A stretch of DNA of 64,000 nt from Oreocharis arfaki (lineage: Eukaryota > Chordata > Aves > Passeriformes > Paramythiidae): contig VZRR01002181.1 of the NCBI GenBank assembly GCA_013398015.1, positions 1-64,000 on the forward strand. The letters are read 5' to 3'. The notes under the pieces were generated by a model, which was given only the letters and a program-made list of their open reading frames with translations, did no database searches and had not been told where the DNA came from. A program made the position numbers and the translations under genes. Of this stretch, positions 45,613 to 58,677 are shown piece after piece; position 1 is the stretch's first letter, and every line of letters starts with the position of its first letter.

Positions 45613-48600
45613 TAATCTCACTTTGAATCCCACTTTTTTTTGGGGGGGGGGATTAGTATCCACCTGCATTTTTTCATTGCCTGTTTCTGGTTGTTTCCTG
45701 TATGTGTGACCATGCCGGTTCCCAAGAACTGGCTTCCACAAAGTTGAAGAGTGAGAGTAGGAGCAAGGTAATGATAAACTCCAAATCCACTGAATTGTCA
45801 CCTTGGCACAGGAAGCAGCTAAGCAATGTGAGGAATTTCTCTTTAATTTGAGGGGTTTTTTCTGTGTTCTAGAAGGAAGATGTTGTGGAAAACACTCAGT
45901 TTAATGTTCCCAGCTTTGGAGATGAAGTAGCCAAGCTCCCTTCAGCTGTCGGCTGAAAACTCCATAAGGCTTGGGGAACTCAGGAAGAGCTGAGGCAAAT
46001 TGGTTAAGTGCATGAAGTTAGTATGCAAAAATTAGTTGTGCTGAGTCCTTGGGGGACTGCTTTAATTCAGGAGTAAATTAGTCTTAGACCAATGTAGCTT
46101 AACTGAATAAGGAGCTACAGGGAGCTTTGCTGTTGAATTAGAGCATCTACTCACAGCTTCAAGACAATTAAATGTGTTCACATTGGTGTCAAACCTTTAG
46201 TTGATTTGCCTTAACATTCTCAATATCCCCATGCAGGCTTGGCTTAAGAGATAGATAAACTGTCCCAAGCAATTAATTCTGTACTGGGGATCCAAAACAA
46301 AACAAATTTCAACAGCTTGTTTACTTTGAGGGAAATATTGTAATGCCAACTATTGCACTGTTGTTGACAGAGCGGTACTGATTGCCCTCCCTCTCCTTGG
46401 ACACCGTTGTTTTCCTGTGCAGTTGTTGAAGGGTCCACAGATACTGAAGATGGCTTTCTGTTAGTCAGTTTTAGTCAGTTTGTACGTACAACATTCCAAT
46501 ATAAAGCATATCAAAGTCAGAGATACTGTATATTTGCAATGAATTCTGTCATTATTACAAGAAAAGCAAGTGTGTTTGCGAGTTCTTTTTCTGCTTTACT
46601 TACATTTGACTACTCCAGTGTAGTTCAAAGATGAGAAAGAGGGTTTTGGGATGGTTTTGTTTGGTTGTGATGGCGGAACAGAATATGGTGGGAGCATAGT
46701 GATGACAAGCTGCCTGGGAGAAACTCATTTTCCCTTAAAGAGGCCTATGCACAGTGTGAAAATAGGAGCTCATAATTGTATGTTGAGATTGTGCTCTGAA
46801 GAGTCTTTAAGAGTATGTCTGCCAGCCTTACTTGTATTACAGCTGTTTAATTTGACTTTGTTCCTAAGTACACATATAAGGTTAAAATGGTGTTAATTCA
46901 TAAGTTTCATAATTAGTGAATAATTGTGAGTTAGTTGATAAGATCTCCATGCTAAGCAACGTTGGATTTGCACAGTGAAAACTCTCTGCATAAGGATGAA
47001 TTTTGAAAATATCTGTAGGTTCCAGTTCAATCAGGCCAGTAGAGAAAGTAAGTAATCAACTTGAAAGCTTCGTTGGAGATAGTCCCCTGCTAGCATCAAG
47101 GAGGGGGTGTTTGTTCAAGTATGCTAACTGCTCTGAGGTTTTTTATATGAAAACATACATCCTAAAACTGTCGAGACATAAGGTTTGAAAGAACTAATTA
47201 TCTCATCTTACTTGCCCAATTCCGTGTTTATGTTTCTGAATAAGTAGCCGCTTTTCTACCAAGGTGCTTAATGCCCAGAAGCACCTGCTGAAGCTGCTGG
47301 ATGTAGAGAACTTCTAGTAGTATGTACATTAAGAAGAGCAATTTTAGATAATAGTTGGCCAGAAGGCTATTAGGTCTAGTGAGCTTAGGAATTCCAGATA
47401 AGTGGCATGAAATTTCTGCCAAAAATGTTGGTTTAAGAGCTTGTGTAATTGAAGAGTATATGATATTTACATAAAAGTAATAAGTATGGCTATCTCTAGG
47501 AAGGCAGGAACTGTTAAAGAAATCAAGTTGTGTTTGCATGCTTTGGTCATCTCAGCTTCTGAATGTACCAAACACTTTTGAGGTAGGTAAGGAAAGCCTT
47601 CTCATGAGCAAGTCTGGAAAAAACTAGCCATGGAGGAAGTTCCTACCTTACTCTGTCATGGCAAATTTCGCCAAGTCTTTGAACAATGTAGGTTTTCAAT
47701 CAGTTTGAGTTCTGTTTGACTTAGTAATGGATATTCATACTTAGCCATATGAAAGAGATTTTTTTGTTTATTTTTAATAAGCTCTTCGTCTCACTGTTAC
47801 TTTGCACTAGATATTATGCAATCTACAGGTTGATTCACACATGAAAGGAAATGGCTTAATTTTTCTGAAGTTTTATATGTGGGTATTGGGAAAGCTGTTT
47901 GGGTATTTGAGGTTTCAAGTAATGTAAAAGCAGACAGCACTGAGCAATTAGGCAGTCAGAAACGTGAATCACTATGGTGTGGATTTGCTTCCTGGTATTT
48001 CAGTTTTCTTGTCTTGTGGACATGTGTGTCTTGTCATTAGCAGAATTTCAGTGGCTTCAGGGTTAGCTGCAGTCATCACAGAAATACACAAAATAGTTTA
48101 TATGTGTGCTTACTCCTACACTTACACCCGTGTTTACTAGTAGTGCATTTGGAAGGAGTCCGAATGTATGAGAAGGATTTGAATAATGAGTTTGAGTAAT
48201 AGTTCAATTTCTTCAAAAAATATTAAAACTTAATTTTGTTCTCATTCTCCAAACTGATCTGCCACCACATTAGTAGGATTGGGCCTTTTTACCTATGCCT
48301 GTATTTGTTATTCAAAGAGAGTTGCGAACTTCCCGTGTTTCCTGAGAGAAGAGATACTATGTATTCACCTCTCTTTAAGACATGATTGTTATTTTATAGC
48401 TCCCTGTCACGTAGGTAGGCATTAATTGATGGGAAGAACCTTTGTGTTCTTTTGCGTGAAGGCCTTTCAGGTCTGCAGGGCACTGTGAGGGTTGGGGCTT
48501 GCCCACAGGGTCACTCTTTGTTACCCTTCTCAGCCATGCTGTGTGCCATGCCCGTGTAAAGGTGGCACAGCAGCAGCTCTTCTGCTCTGGGGCTCCCTGT

Positions 48601-49979
48601 TCCAGATGCATCAGACCACCCTGCTGGCCAGCTGTGTCTTCTGTGTGTGATCCTGGGAATCAGGCACCAGGGTGCTCAGCAGTATCTGCAGGGTTTTATG
48701 CCTCCAAGTGAAGTCCTGAGCTCTGGGAGATCTGCCAGCAGGCATTTTGTCTGGAGTGACAACCCAGGTAACACAAACTGCTGTGTGAAGTTTTATACAT
48801 TGGGACAGCTGAGGTGCCTGTCTTCTAGGCAGGCAAAAAGCTGTGAAGTCTGACTTGGGAAATCATTTCTCTGCAGTCTTCTTTTTTGCTATTTGCCACA
48901 GACTGGAGCAATCCATTGAGATATTTGAGCCACTCAAACAGCTAGAAGCTCCCAGCCCTGCTGCCAAGATTCTTATCTGACCACATGATAAGCATTCTTC
49001 CTCAGGTATTTGCCCCGAACATCTGAAAAGTGCTTCAGGCAAGTAATGTGGCAGGTGGTAACTTGGTTCTCTTGGTGGTGGTAACCCAGCCTGCTCCACC
49101 CCGGCAGCTGCTGCCGAAGCACTGACCCTGGCAGGATCTGCCCCTCAGGACAGGGAAGCAGACCCAAGGCAACATGATGCAGGTGTCATGGGGAACAGAG
49201 CAGGAGTGGGATAGGGGTAAGAGGAGGGGGTTTTGAAGGAGTGAGGTAGGCAGGGAGGGAATGAAGCAGAGACCAGTGCCGTGGGATTAGCCATGACGGA
49301 AGGGCGTGGACAGTGATTTGTGTAAATAGCTGGTGTAAGTAGAATCTGCATTAGAAGGATGGGAAGGTGATGGGGTGGAGAGGTCTGTTTTGAAGGGAAA
49401 GTAGGAACAGTGCAGACATGTCTCCACCTGTGCACACTTGGGGTTCGTCTCAGAGCTGGGAGATGTTATTGCCGATGTGTTGGTACCAAGAAACTTAATT
49501 GCTTCTGGAGGAGTTTGAAAACATTGAAAGTAAGTGGAGCTGAGGCCCACTTACTGGATTTTCTGCTCTCTTAATGCAGTAGTACAGTCTTGATGAATGT
49601 GTTTTTAACAAAATCATCAAGTTTCTGTTAAAAAACCAAAATGCTGTGCCCTGGTGCAATTGATTTCCAGCACTCTACCTTTGTTGCTGCTTTCAAGGAG
49701 TTTTGTATCCTTTATTCATTTTTCTTTCCCTGACAGTGAGCAGATGACCAAATTTTTTGAATTTTCGGCTGCTACTCAGGCTAGGAAAGGTCTAGCATGT
49801 GTTGGATTATGGTCTAAAGACTTTCTGTTAGTCTCTGACATAGTATTTTTTTGTGGATCCTTTGCATCTGCTTTGAAAGCACTACCCATAGTTTGTCTGC
49901 TTACATCCTGAAAGTTCCCCGAATTGAATACAGCTGAAAGATTACTTCCTCTGTCCTTGGAGTTACATGTCTCTTTTTA
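45613..49979. other. Non-coding stretch without a supported gene
   Basis: A T-tract followed by ten G lies at 45634-45651. Around 48480-49160 the DNA is more GC-rich and gives overlapping chance frames on both strands. No exon, RNA gene or clear repeat was found; the last few hundred bases before 49980 may belong to the L3/CR1 element that follows. Confidence 0.5.
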
Positions 49980-51270
49980 CAAACCTAAAAACGATGATTG
50001 ACTCCTTGTTTGTCAAATATTGCTAACTTACATCAAGCTTATAATTCACAAGAACTCCAGATCCTTTTCTGAAAAACTGCTGCCTGTTCAGTTATCACCA
50101 TCTTGTATTTGTGTCATTAATAATTTCTGCCCAGGTACATTACCTGTAGTCTTGTTGAATCTCATCTGTTGCCTCTTGAGATTTCTTTTATTTGCCAAGG
50201 TAATTTTGAATTTTATTCAGCCACTCAGTGCCCTCCTAGGTTCATTTATCTGCAGGTTTAATAAAAATGTTTTCTATTCCATCATCTAGGTTATTAATAA
50301 AAAAGTCAAATAGAACAAAACTTAGGGCAGAAACCCAGTTGGTGCGTTCTTGTATTTTGATAATTACTGCGTGGATTCCCTTATCCAAAAGAGAATTGCA
50401 TCTGTGTGATACCATGGATATGCTTGTTTTTTTCCTAGCTTGCATATAAAAATATATAAGATGTGAAAGGCCAAAATAAAGTCAGGGTACATGACATTTG
50501 CTTTCTACAAGGTTTCTTTTCCTGTTGAGAAGGAAATTAGGCTATTTTGGCATGATTTGTTCTTAAAGCAGTGTTGAGTGCTACTCATCTTTTATACTTA
50601 GGTGCTTGAAAGCTGGTTTCATTCATTGTTCACTAGTCTTTCTGGGAATTAAGCTTAAATTCTGTGGTCTGGAATTCCCCCATTCTTTTTTTTTTCTCTC
50701 TCTCTCCATGGTAGGCACTAGATTTATTCTATGAGTCTTTTCTTGCCTTGTCCAAAGTCTCAAAGTGTGTTTCAGACAATTCTTTAAGGAGACCAGGATG
50801 AATTCATATACAAATTATTTGAGAAATATTTAACTCAGTGCTCTCTAGTTTTTTTTGCCATTTCTTCTGGATTAAGACCGTACCCCTCTTTGTGATTATT
50901 AAGTGAATTATCCGTGTCTCTCCACTTGAAATTTTGAATGAATGGTGGTAAAAAAAGGTGTTAAGCATTTCAGCCTACTCACATCATCTGTCAGTTGAAC
51001 TTCCTCTACATTGATTAGTGAAGCCACATTTTTCCTCATCTACCTAAATGTGCTAATAGAATGGTTTCTTGCTATTCTTGACATTCCTTGTTAATTTTGT
51101 GCTTTGAACCATTATGAGTTTGTCTCTACATGTTTGTGTAATTTTTATGCTTATATGTTCTGATACTCTGTTTTCTTCAGGATTTTTTTCCTGCCGTGGT
51201 AGCAGTAAAAAACTCTTACTTCAGTGATGTTAAAACCCTGCTATTCTGTTTCTTTCCTATTTATTAGGAC
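49980..51270 (-). mobile_element. Old L3/CR1-type LINE fragment, antisense
   Basis: The plus strand carries, in order, the landmark phrases of an inverted amniote L3/CR1 LINE: CTTGTTGAATCTCATCTGTTG; TCATTTATCTGCAGGTTTAA; CATCATCTAGGTTATTAATA with AAATAGAACAAAACTTAGGG; GAAGGAAATTAGGCTATTTT with GGCATGATTTGTTCTTAAAG; AGGTGCTTGAAAGCTGG; GGTCTGGAATTCCCCCATTC; CAGGATGAATTCAT; TTAAGCATTTCAGCCTACTC; and TTGTCTCTACATG-TTGTGT. Order and spacing fit the reverse-transcriptase-encoding part of such elements, though no long frame survives. It is highly diverged and so old. Weaker similarity may run left to about 49640 and right toward 52300. Confidence 0.85.
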
Positions 51271-52439
51271 AGCCTGTGCTTTTATTATTACTATATTACA
51301 CCATCATTACTAGTATCATTATTTCATTATAAATTGTTGTTTGTACTTAGCTGTTAGATTTTTTTTCCCACCTGCCCATTTTAGTCCTTGTTAAAAGACC
51401 TTCAGTAGGTTAGCAAGTTAGTGCCCAGGCATCCTCCTCCTTTTGTGTGAGGTGAATGTCCTCTTGTCCTTAAACACATATCCCATGGTCAAATAAGTAA
51501 AATCTCTCATTAGAGGTGCCCGTTGCATCCATGTGTGATGCAGTTATCTCTGGTCTTTGTGTCCTTGCCTGATCCCTGCCTCTGCTGTGAGGACAGTAAG
51601 AAACACGGATTCCTTCAGCCTTGCTTCTAGAAAATTGTAGTCACTTTTGAGCCTTGATATCCTTCAGGTGGTTTTTTGTAGGTTTTTTTTTTTATTCCTT
51701 ATGGTCTCTTTGTTGTACCTTCTTCCCGTGTTGCCTCCCTGGATTGGAATGTTCAGGAGAGTGCACTGACCTCACTTAAAAGCCACTTAATTTCATTGTA
51801 ATCTGAATTTACTGACTCAAAAGTGGTTTCTATGGCCAGTATATTATATTTCTTTTCTTATATTTCTGGTTTCCATCTTCTTTTTAACCCCCCCCTCCTT
51901 CTTTTCTTCCATTTAAAAATTATTTATTTTCTCTTAGTTTGCACATTCCTTGTGGCCAGTGTGTGTGTTTTCTCATGTCATCTATGTCTTAATAGACTCA
52001 CTCTTCTTCTCTCAGTTTTCCTCAGACATGATCTTCTGGAAGTTTTTGAAAGTTTTGCAGATCAGTGCCATTGCAACCGTATGGTTTCCTGTAATTGTCC
52101 GCTAAAATTAAACTTTTTTGCCTGATTTCTGTCCTATCTTTGTGTGAGTCTTCTCTGTTGAGTAACTTTGTTCATGCTCATTTTCTGTTTCAACCTGTTG
52201 TGAACCAGATGAAGGTTGAATGCTCTTTCCCAAACTTTAGTCGATTAATATCCACTTTAGAGCATTTGAACCCGGCCTCTAAAGGCAGTGACAGATTTCT
52301 GTCATCCTGTACCTGTCATGTTGCAACAAATGTTTAGAGACTTGTGTCAATGAAATCTGAATACGATTCTGTAAGTTTTTCCTTTTTCTTTTGTTTTGTT
52401 GGCTTGCTTTGGTTTTTTTGGTTGCTTGCTTTTTCCTAA
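51271..52439. other. Pyrimidine-rich non-coding stretch, possibly more decayed LINE
   Basis: Continuing right of the antisense L3/CR1, this stretch is T- and C-rich on the plus strand, as inverted LINE coding DNA often is (for example ATTCCTTCAGCCTTGCTTCTAG near 51609). I cannot align it to a specific LINE part from memory. No host exon is visible. Confidence 0.35.
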
Positions 52440-52760
52440 TTACCAAATAATTGGAAAATTCCAGAGAAGATAATATTTAAAGTGCCTGCACAACCTGATT
52501 GCTGACATTAATTCCTTTAGAGATCAGCTGCTATAAATGTTGTTTGGGTACACGTTGCTTAACTTTAGTCATCTTCAAGGAAAATGCAGTCGAGACAGCT
52601 ATTTAGTCTCCCTCTATTATCAGTGGAGAGGAGGAGAAATACCTCTAGAGAGCTATTCATCCTAAGTATATTACAGTTTTAGGATGGGATTAATGGCTCT
52701 CCGGAGATGATTATGGTGGCTTCAGTTAGATATCTAACTTTCAGGAAGCTAATAGTTAGA
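52440..52760. promoter_or_regulatory. Candidate conserved non-coding element
   Basis: The text here is complex and free of repeats: AATTACCAAATAATTGG, AACCTGATTGCTGACATTAATTCC, GAGATCAGCTGCTATAAATG, GTCGAGACAGCTATTTAGTC, GGGATTAATGGCTCTCCGGAG. Clustered TAAT and CAGCTG cores are common in developmental enhancers. Conservation cannot be tested here, so this is an inference from style and isolation between LINE relics. Confidence 0.3.
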
Positions 52761-53229
52761 TTATATGCATCTTAGTCCCATGCCTGATCAGATTTACCTG
52801 AAGAATATTTCTACAGTCAAATATACAACACAGAAAGCTACCATTCCTTGTTTTATTTTGCAGAGATTTTGTATGCTAGAATTTTACAGAGTTTGGAAGA
52901 GTTTTATCTATTTAAAAATACCTCCTTTTTTAAGCGTTGCTTTGTCTCCTTACCTCTTTGATTGTAATTTGCTCCTTAGTTTGTTTTGTGGTGAAGAAAC
53001 TGTTTGGATTCTTTGTTTCTGTGTGGTTCCTTTTCTATGGGTCCTGTCTTTTGAGACTTCCCTTCAGCCATTTGCTCTTCAGTATTGCAGGGGAATACTG
53101 TTCCATGTCACCTTCCTCACAGATGACATGAAGACTAATTAATCACAGGTTTGAGTACACTAAACTCTTATCTCCAAGTTAGTATTTTTAGGTGAATATT
53201 TGTACTTGTATTTCAGAGAATTTCGTGAT
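52761..53229. other. Non-coding stretch with a chance 125-codon frame
   Basis: A plus-strand frame at 52765-53142 is rich in phenylalanine, leucine and cysteine, as T-rich DNA gives, and two other frames overlap it. No signal peptide followed by a recognisable domain can be argued. I see no exon. Confidence 0.45.
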
Positions 53230-53690
53230 GCAGCCACTAAAAATAAGTGATCCTGAACAACAGATCAGACATATTTGTTGTTTTTTGGAGAAGAGCTAAT
53301 GTCATTCTGGTGTTGCACAAGTTTTCCTCTTCATCTCTGTACAGCCGTAAGGTGTCCATGACACTATTATTCTGGCCACTCTGTTGCCAAAAACTTGTCA
53401 AGAATTCAGTGGAAAATTCAGAGAAGAGCAACAGAAGTTAAGAGGCTGAAGAGATTGAAATATGAGCAAAGATTACAAGATTTTAATATGTACAGTTTGG
53501 ACTAAATGATGACTAAGACATATGATAACAATCTACAAGTATTTGAAGGGTGTAAAATATTAAGACAAAAAAGGAATTATTTTAAGATGTTCAAAGGGGT
53601 AAAACTCAGCAAGGAAAAATTTCAGCATGAATCATGAAAAACTTCCTGAGACTTGCAGGAGCTGAAGTCCTGGACGAAGGTGGTAAAAAG
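53230..53690 (+). mobile_element. Old CR1/L3-type LINE 3' fragment, sense
   Basis: Landmarks appear in the order of the last part of a CR1/L3 element: GTGATCCTGAACAACAGATCAGAC; AGAAGAGCAACAGAAGTTAAGAGG; CTGAAGAGATTGAAATATGAGCAAAG; GACTAAGACATATGATAACAATC; TACAAGTATTTGAAGGGTGT; GACAAAAAAGGAATTATTTTAAG; and a TTCAGCATGAATCATGAAAAACTTCCTGA end, comparable to the GGATATTAGGAAAAATTT block. It is strongly diverged and lies in opposite orientation to the LINE at 49980-51270, so the two are separate insertions. Confidence 0.75.
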
Positions 53691-56600
53691 CCCACAGTCT
53701 CACATGGCCCAGAGATCACACACATGAGTGCACACAAAAGCTCTCCAGTCTGGTGCCACCCATTTCCAAGAGCTGCTGAGACCAAGTGATGCTTCGGCAG
53801 TGGCTGTTGGACTCTGAGCAGGCGGGCTCACCTGTGTCCCAAGTTCTGCTTTCCCAAGGGCTCCTGCAGGATGAGCTGCAGCGTGGAGGGCTCATTCTGG
53901 TGGCAGCAAGCTGCCCTTAGCTGCTGTTTTTATGGAGAAGCCCTTTTTCCATCATATGGCTGTACATGCACCCATCCGTTTGATAAGCGTAGGCAGAGTC
54001 AAGCTGTCACTGACAGAATATATGCAGAAGACTCAAGGGAATGTAATGAAGAATAGCATTTTGGAATATCCTGGCAAAGGATTAACATGACATGTTAGGT
54101 GCTTTCTTTTTCCTTTTGTCCTCTTCTTTCATCTCTGTAAGTTGGTGCAATCACATTAAAAAGTGGTTTTTGTAGACTTTTCTCCCGCGACTTAAGAATC
54201 ACCGACACGTACTTATTCGTTCTGATAAGGGCTGCAGATTTAGTCTGTATGTTTAGTTTAGTTAGGAGGTTCTAGTGAATTGTAGTGGACTAATTTAAGT
54301 CTAAAAATATTAAACTGTCATGACCACTGTATAATTGGGATGGTATTTTTGCTAAATAGGGACTTCTTTACTGTTTACAGCTGGTTTTGCACTCGTAACA
54401 GATACAGACAGAAGGAGTGAGGACTACAGTTCTTGCTCCCCCCTCTGCCCTCTGTTCCTCATTTTTATTTTCCTGTGTGCAAAACCATCCTGCATGCCAG
54501 CTTGGGAAGCTGGCATCCCTCCTGTTAAGACCAAACTTGCTCTCTGTTGCAGTATAAATAGTGCTTGCTTCCAACTTCAGAGCAGCACCCAGCGTTGCAT
54601 GCATTCTGTAACTCACGGGGAAGCAGTAGCTCTGTTAAAGGGTTTTCTGTGTATAGAATGGGTTTGTATTTGTGGCTTTAAATTCACTGGACAGCTCTGA
54701 GCAAATATCTGGGGATAGGCCCTTAAGCTTGTGTGATATTAGGTTACTGTAATATTTTGGTTCTGGAGTGGCTGAGTATAAGGAGGTCCTACTTCACAGG
54801 TATGTACAGGAGAAAGCAAACTGAATGCCATTCTTTATAGTACTCCAGATACAAAGCCGGGAGCACGCCCAACCTCAGTAATCCTACATTATCTTTAAAC
54901 TGCTGGAAGTGGAGGGGGGAATTGCACCAGGTGAGCCAGATATGTTTTGAAATGTCCTTTAGTTTGCTAGGCTGGGGATTTTGATTTCATAAAAGCACCT
55001 TGTTCTGCTTTGTAAAAGTACCTGGGTGGGCGAAGTGGGAGACTGTTTGGTAAGAGAGGCCAGAGAGGAAAGCTGTCGAGTGAAGGCTGAAGGGATGGGC
55101 CATTTTCAGTTACAGAAGAGATTAGTTCGGCAAAACCACTACAATCTCTGCTGACAGCACGTGAGGTTTTGCTCTGACCTATTTAGTCCTTCTGCTATTG
55201 AAAAATGTCTTTGAAAAAGTTACATGATAGAAAGCAGTTGCTGTTTTCCTTAGGCTCACTAGAACTGATACCTTCCCAACTGAAAATGCTGGGCTGTCTC
55301 CCCCAGTCATACTCTTGGGAAGAGCCTTTCCATCCTTAGATATCTGGCACATGTGGCCACCTACAATCTAAAACCCCAAGAATAAGAATTCTTTTATCCT
55401 TCTGTCAGTTGTTTCACTTCCGAGTGTGGATGATCTGCTTCTGCACCATCAGCCGTTGTTTAGCTTCAGCCTGGATGCACCAGAGCAAGCGCTGCCGAGA
55501 GGGATGCTGGGTTTTGGGGTTATGCTGTGTTGCTACAGATCATGTCACCTCAGTGGGTAAACAGTCCAAAAATAAAACCAGCAAATGATACAAAAAGGAA
55601 TCCAGTTATATTTTTATATCTCATTAAGTTTCGCTCCTCCTTCTCATTTTATTGGCAGAGATATCAGGGGAGGGGACATCTCCATTGGAGAAGAGGTGAA
55701 AAGATTTGCAGTAGCTGTGTGGGAGAACACCTTTTTTTTTTTTTTTTCCTAATGGGATTAAGTGGGAAGGGGTTTAGGATCTCCCATACCAGTCTCATTT
55801 AAAGAAATCCTTATTTTATCACGTTTAGAAAGCAGCTGCTGATTTAAGATTTGTTACTAGTAGCCTGCCTGGGGGTTATTTATTTAGTTACTCGGATCAA
55901 AGAGCTGCTGTCCCAAGCTGTCATTTAACAGAGAGGATTGCTTAATATTGCTGTGAGCCAAAGGTATAGGTGGGTGGACTGTCTTGTGAACCCTGAACTT
56001 GCGCTGTGGGGTAGTGACAGATGAGCAGGGGTTGAAAAAAGGTGAGATTCCACCAACATGGGCTTTGGGGTTAACACGTGGTCTGTCCCCAGAGCTCTGC
56101 ACGACCTTAATTTATGACTGCAGAATACTGGCTACAAGAGCCTGTTCTCTTCAGTCCTCATGTTTCAGTGTGAGATCAATAACTAATCAACACTGTTATC
56201 TTCTGTTATTTTTGGGGTGTCCCTGACTGCCTGCTCCTCCATTCCAGGGGGGTAGCTTAAATGTCGCTGGATAATTTTGTTGGAACTCAACCTGCATTCT
56301 CCATCCTAGCATTTCGTTCACTTTAAGTCAAGGAAGGCAGTAGGAAAGGATATTTCACGCCTTTGGGTTTAGTACACCTGGGCCCACTGAGCATTTCCTT
56401 CCTTACCACGGGGGGGTTTTGTTGTTGTTGTTGTTCCCTAGCTTTGTGCTCCAGCATGCTCAACACCTCTGTGGTTGATGGTTTCTGTGGAAGTGAATTA
56501 TGTCTGGTGGGATAGCTAAGGCCCTATCCTGGCTATGTTTCCACATCATGTTTAGAGTTCGTGCTCAGCTTATGGTCCGGTCAGCTTTTGTTGCTTTTAA

Positions 56601-58391
56601 GTTGGAATGGAGAACCTTTGTCTTAGGTTCATCTGTAGTAAATGTTTTACCTCTGTCAGATTTTGATCTTGAAAGAACTTGTTTTTCAGACAGTAGCTAC
56701 AAGTTTGATGGAATGGGAGTTATTATGACTCTCTTTATAGCCATAATCCTGTGCTGTAAGAATTCTGTTTGTCTCATGTCCCCTACTTAGGATTTTTATG
56801 TAGTTATTTATATTAAGCCTACTGGAGCTGGAATGCATGCAGAAGGGGCATGACTCCCCAGTGTTTGGATCTGCAAACATGACGGTGCAGGGAAAACTCC
56901 AGTTAGTTTTTAATGAACTTCTTCATATATTCAGCATTAAGACGTTGCTGAGAATACAAGCCTTGACACGTTGAAGTATTAGCTTTTTTGTCTCTTTTTT
57001 TTAATACTCGAAGCACTGAACTTAAGCACACTTGAACTCAGTAGCTGGAGGAAAACATGCGATTTCCCTAAAGTAATTTCTGTAAGTTGATGTTGTAAGA
57101 TGGCCTTGCAAAGGCCAGAAAATGAGGTATTCCCAGTGAAAGAGTTAAAAAAACACCCATAATTACAGAAACTCTTTAGTATATACAAGTTGTGACTATT
57201 TTTTTCTCTGAAAACACCGCTGTTTCTGTCACTTCACTACAGGTTTCTTTGTGCAGTAGACAAAGAAACATAAGGAAACTAAAACACATTTCATCTGGGA
57301 TTTTAAAAAAGCCAGTATTTTCTTTGTTCCAGCTAATCTATACTGTTAATTCTAAAAATGAAATAGAATATTTTTCTAAAAACTTAGTATGCAGTTCATG
57401 CATTTTCATGGAATATCCTTAACTATTCGCTGACTCACTCCCTATTTATTTATAGCTAATATATGGCACTTTTATTGTGGTTTCTAAAGTATGGAGGTTA
57501 TGTGAGTCAGATGCAATTTAGAATAGAGATTATCTTTAAATAATCAAAAACATACTTTGCCAAAAAACACTAAAAAAAAGGAAAGAAAGCATTCAGCGTT
57601 CTCAAAATATGAAGTGCTTTCTAAAAAGACTTTTTTTTTCAATAAATAAGAAGGAAGAGATGTTATGTAAACCCAAGTGTTTGGCAGACATCTGTTTACT
57701 TCCTCCAAGGAGACAAGGGGTTTTAAGATTTTCTGAGCTCATGAGAAAGGCACATCCTTGAGTTCTTGCACCAAGGACGTGATGGAAAGCATTTTTCCTT
57801 GAAGATTTTCAATAAGAAGACATAAGGTTAGAGGTGGCATGAATGATAACTTTCTTGAAGGATTTAATCAAGGTCGTTATGGAGAATGTGGGCGTTTGGA
57901 TCTCTCCTTCAAAAAAGGGGGGAAAAAATCAACAACCAAATACCTCTCTTCCTACCCCCCTTTTTTTTTTTTTTTTAATTCTTCTTTTTCCCTTTTAAGC
58001 TGATTCTGGTCCTTACAAAGTTACTCATTAATGATACAGTGTTAGTAAGGGCAATTGTTAGTTTTTTTGCTGTGACTTTGAAGTTCCTTTGTTGTGACAG
58101 CTGCTAGGCTGGCATTTCCTGGACATCAGTGGGATATGATGATAGCTTGCCTGCTTCCCTTCTTTCTGATGGATTTTCTCAGAAAGGATAGCAAACTGGC
58201 AGACTCAGATTCCTATGCTAAAAAAGAAGACGTTGGATCGTAGTGGGCTAGAGAGAAATACAGCTATCCAAAGAATTATCCTCTGTTTTTTAACATAATC
58301 AGCAGTGTGATCTACAGGCAGAATCAGAAGTATCTCAGGCTTAGGAAAACATTCATCCTCCTGTTTACATCCCCTCTCCTCTCCTCCCATC
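53691..58391. other. Non-coding stretch without a supported gene
   Basis: No exon or RNA gene is supported. There are poly-T tracts at about 55731-55748 and 57961-57976, the latter preceded by seven C, and a GTT repeat near 56420-56437. Frames are short and unrecognised. Confidence 0.5.
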
Positions 58392-58654
58392 NNNNNNNNN
58401 NNNNNNNNNNNNNNNNNNNNNNNNNNNNNNNNNNNNNNNNNNNNNNNNNNNNNNNNNNNNNNNNNNNNNNNNNNNNNNNNNNNNNNNNNNNNNNNNNNNN
58501 NNNNNNNNNNNNNNNNNNNNNNNNNNNNNNNNNNNNNNNNNNNNNNNNNNNNNNNNNNNNNNNNNNNNNNNNNNNNNNNNNNNNNNNNNNNNNNNNNNNN
58601 NNNNNNNNNNNNNNNNNNNNNNNNNNNNNNNNNNNNNNNNNNNNNNNNNNNNNN
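58392..58654. other. Assembly gap (263 undetermined bases)
   Basis: A continuous run of N separates CTCCTCCCATC on the left from a poly-C run on the right. The apparent long frame across it is an artefact of reading through N. True content and length are unknown. Confidence 0.98.
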
Positions 58655-58677
58655 CCCCCCCCCCCCCCCCCCCCCCC
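58655..58677 (+). repeat. 23-base poly-C run at the gap edge
   Basis: The gap is followed directly by 23 C. With the poly-C runs at 28410-28429 and 29051-29057, this makes three C homopolymers each touching undetermined bases, so the run probably includes sequencing error. Confidence 0.9.

Noticed and set aside
52765..53142. 125-codon plus-strand frame rich in F, L and C
   Set aside because: T-rich DNA gives this composition, and overlapping frames are similarly open.
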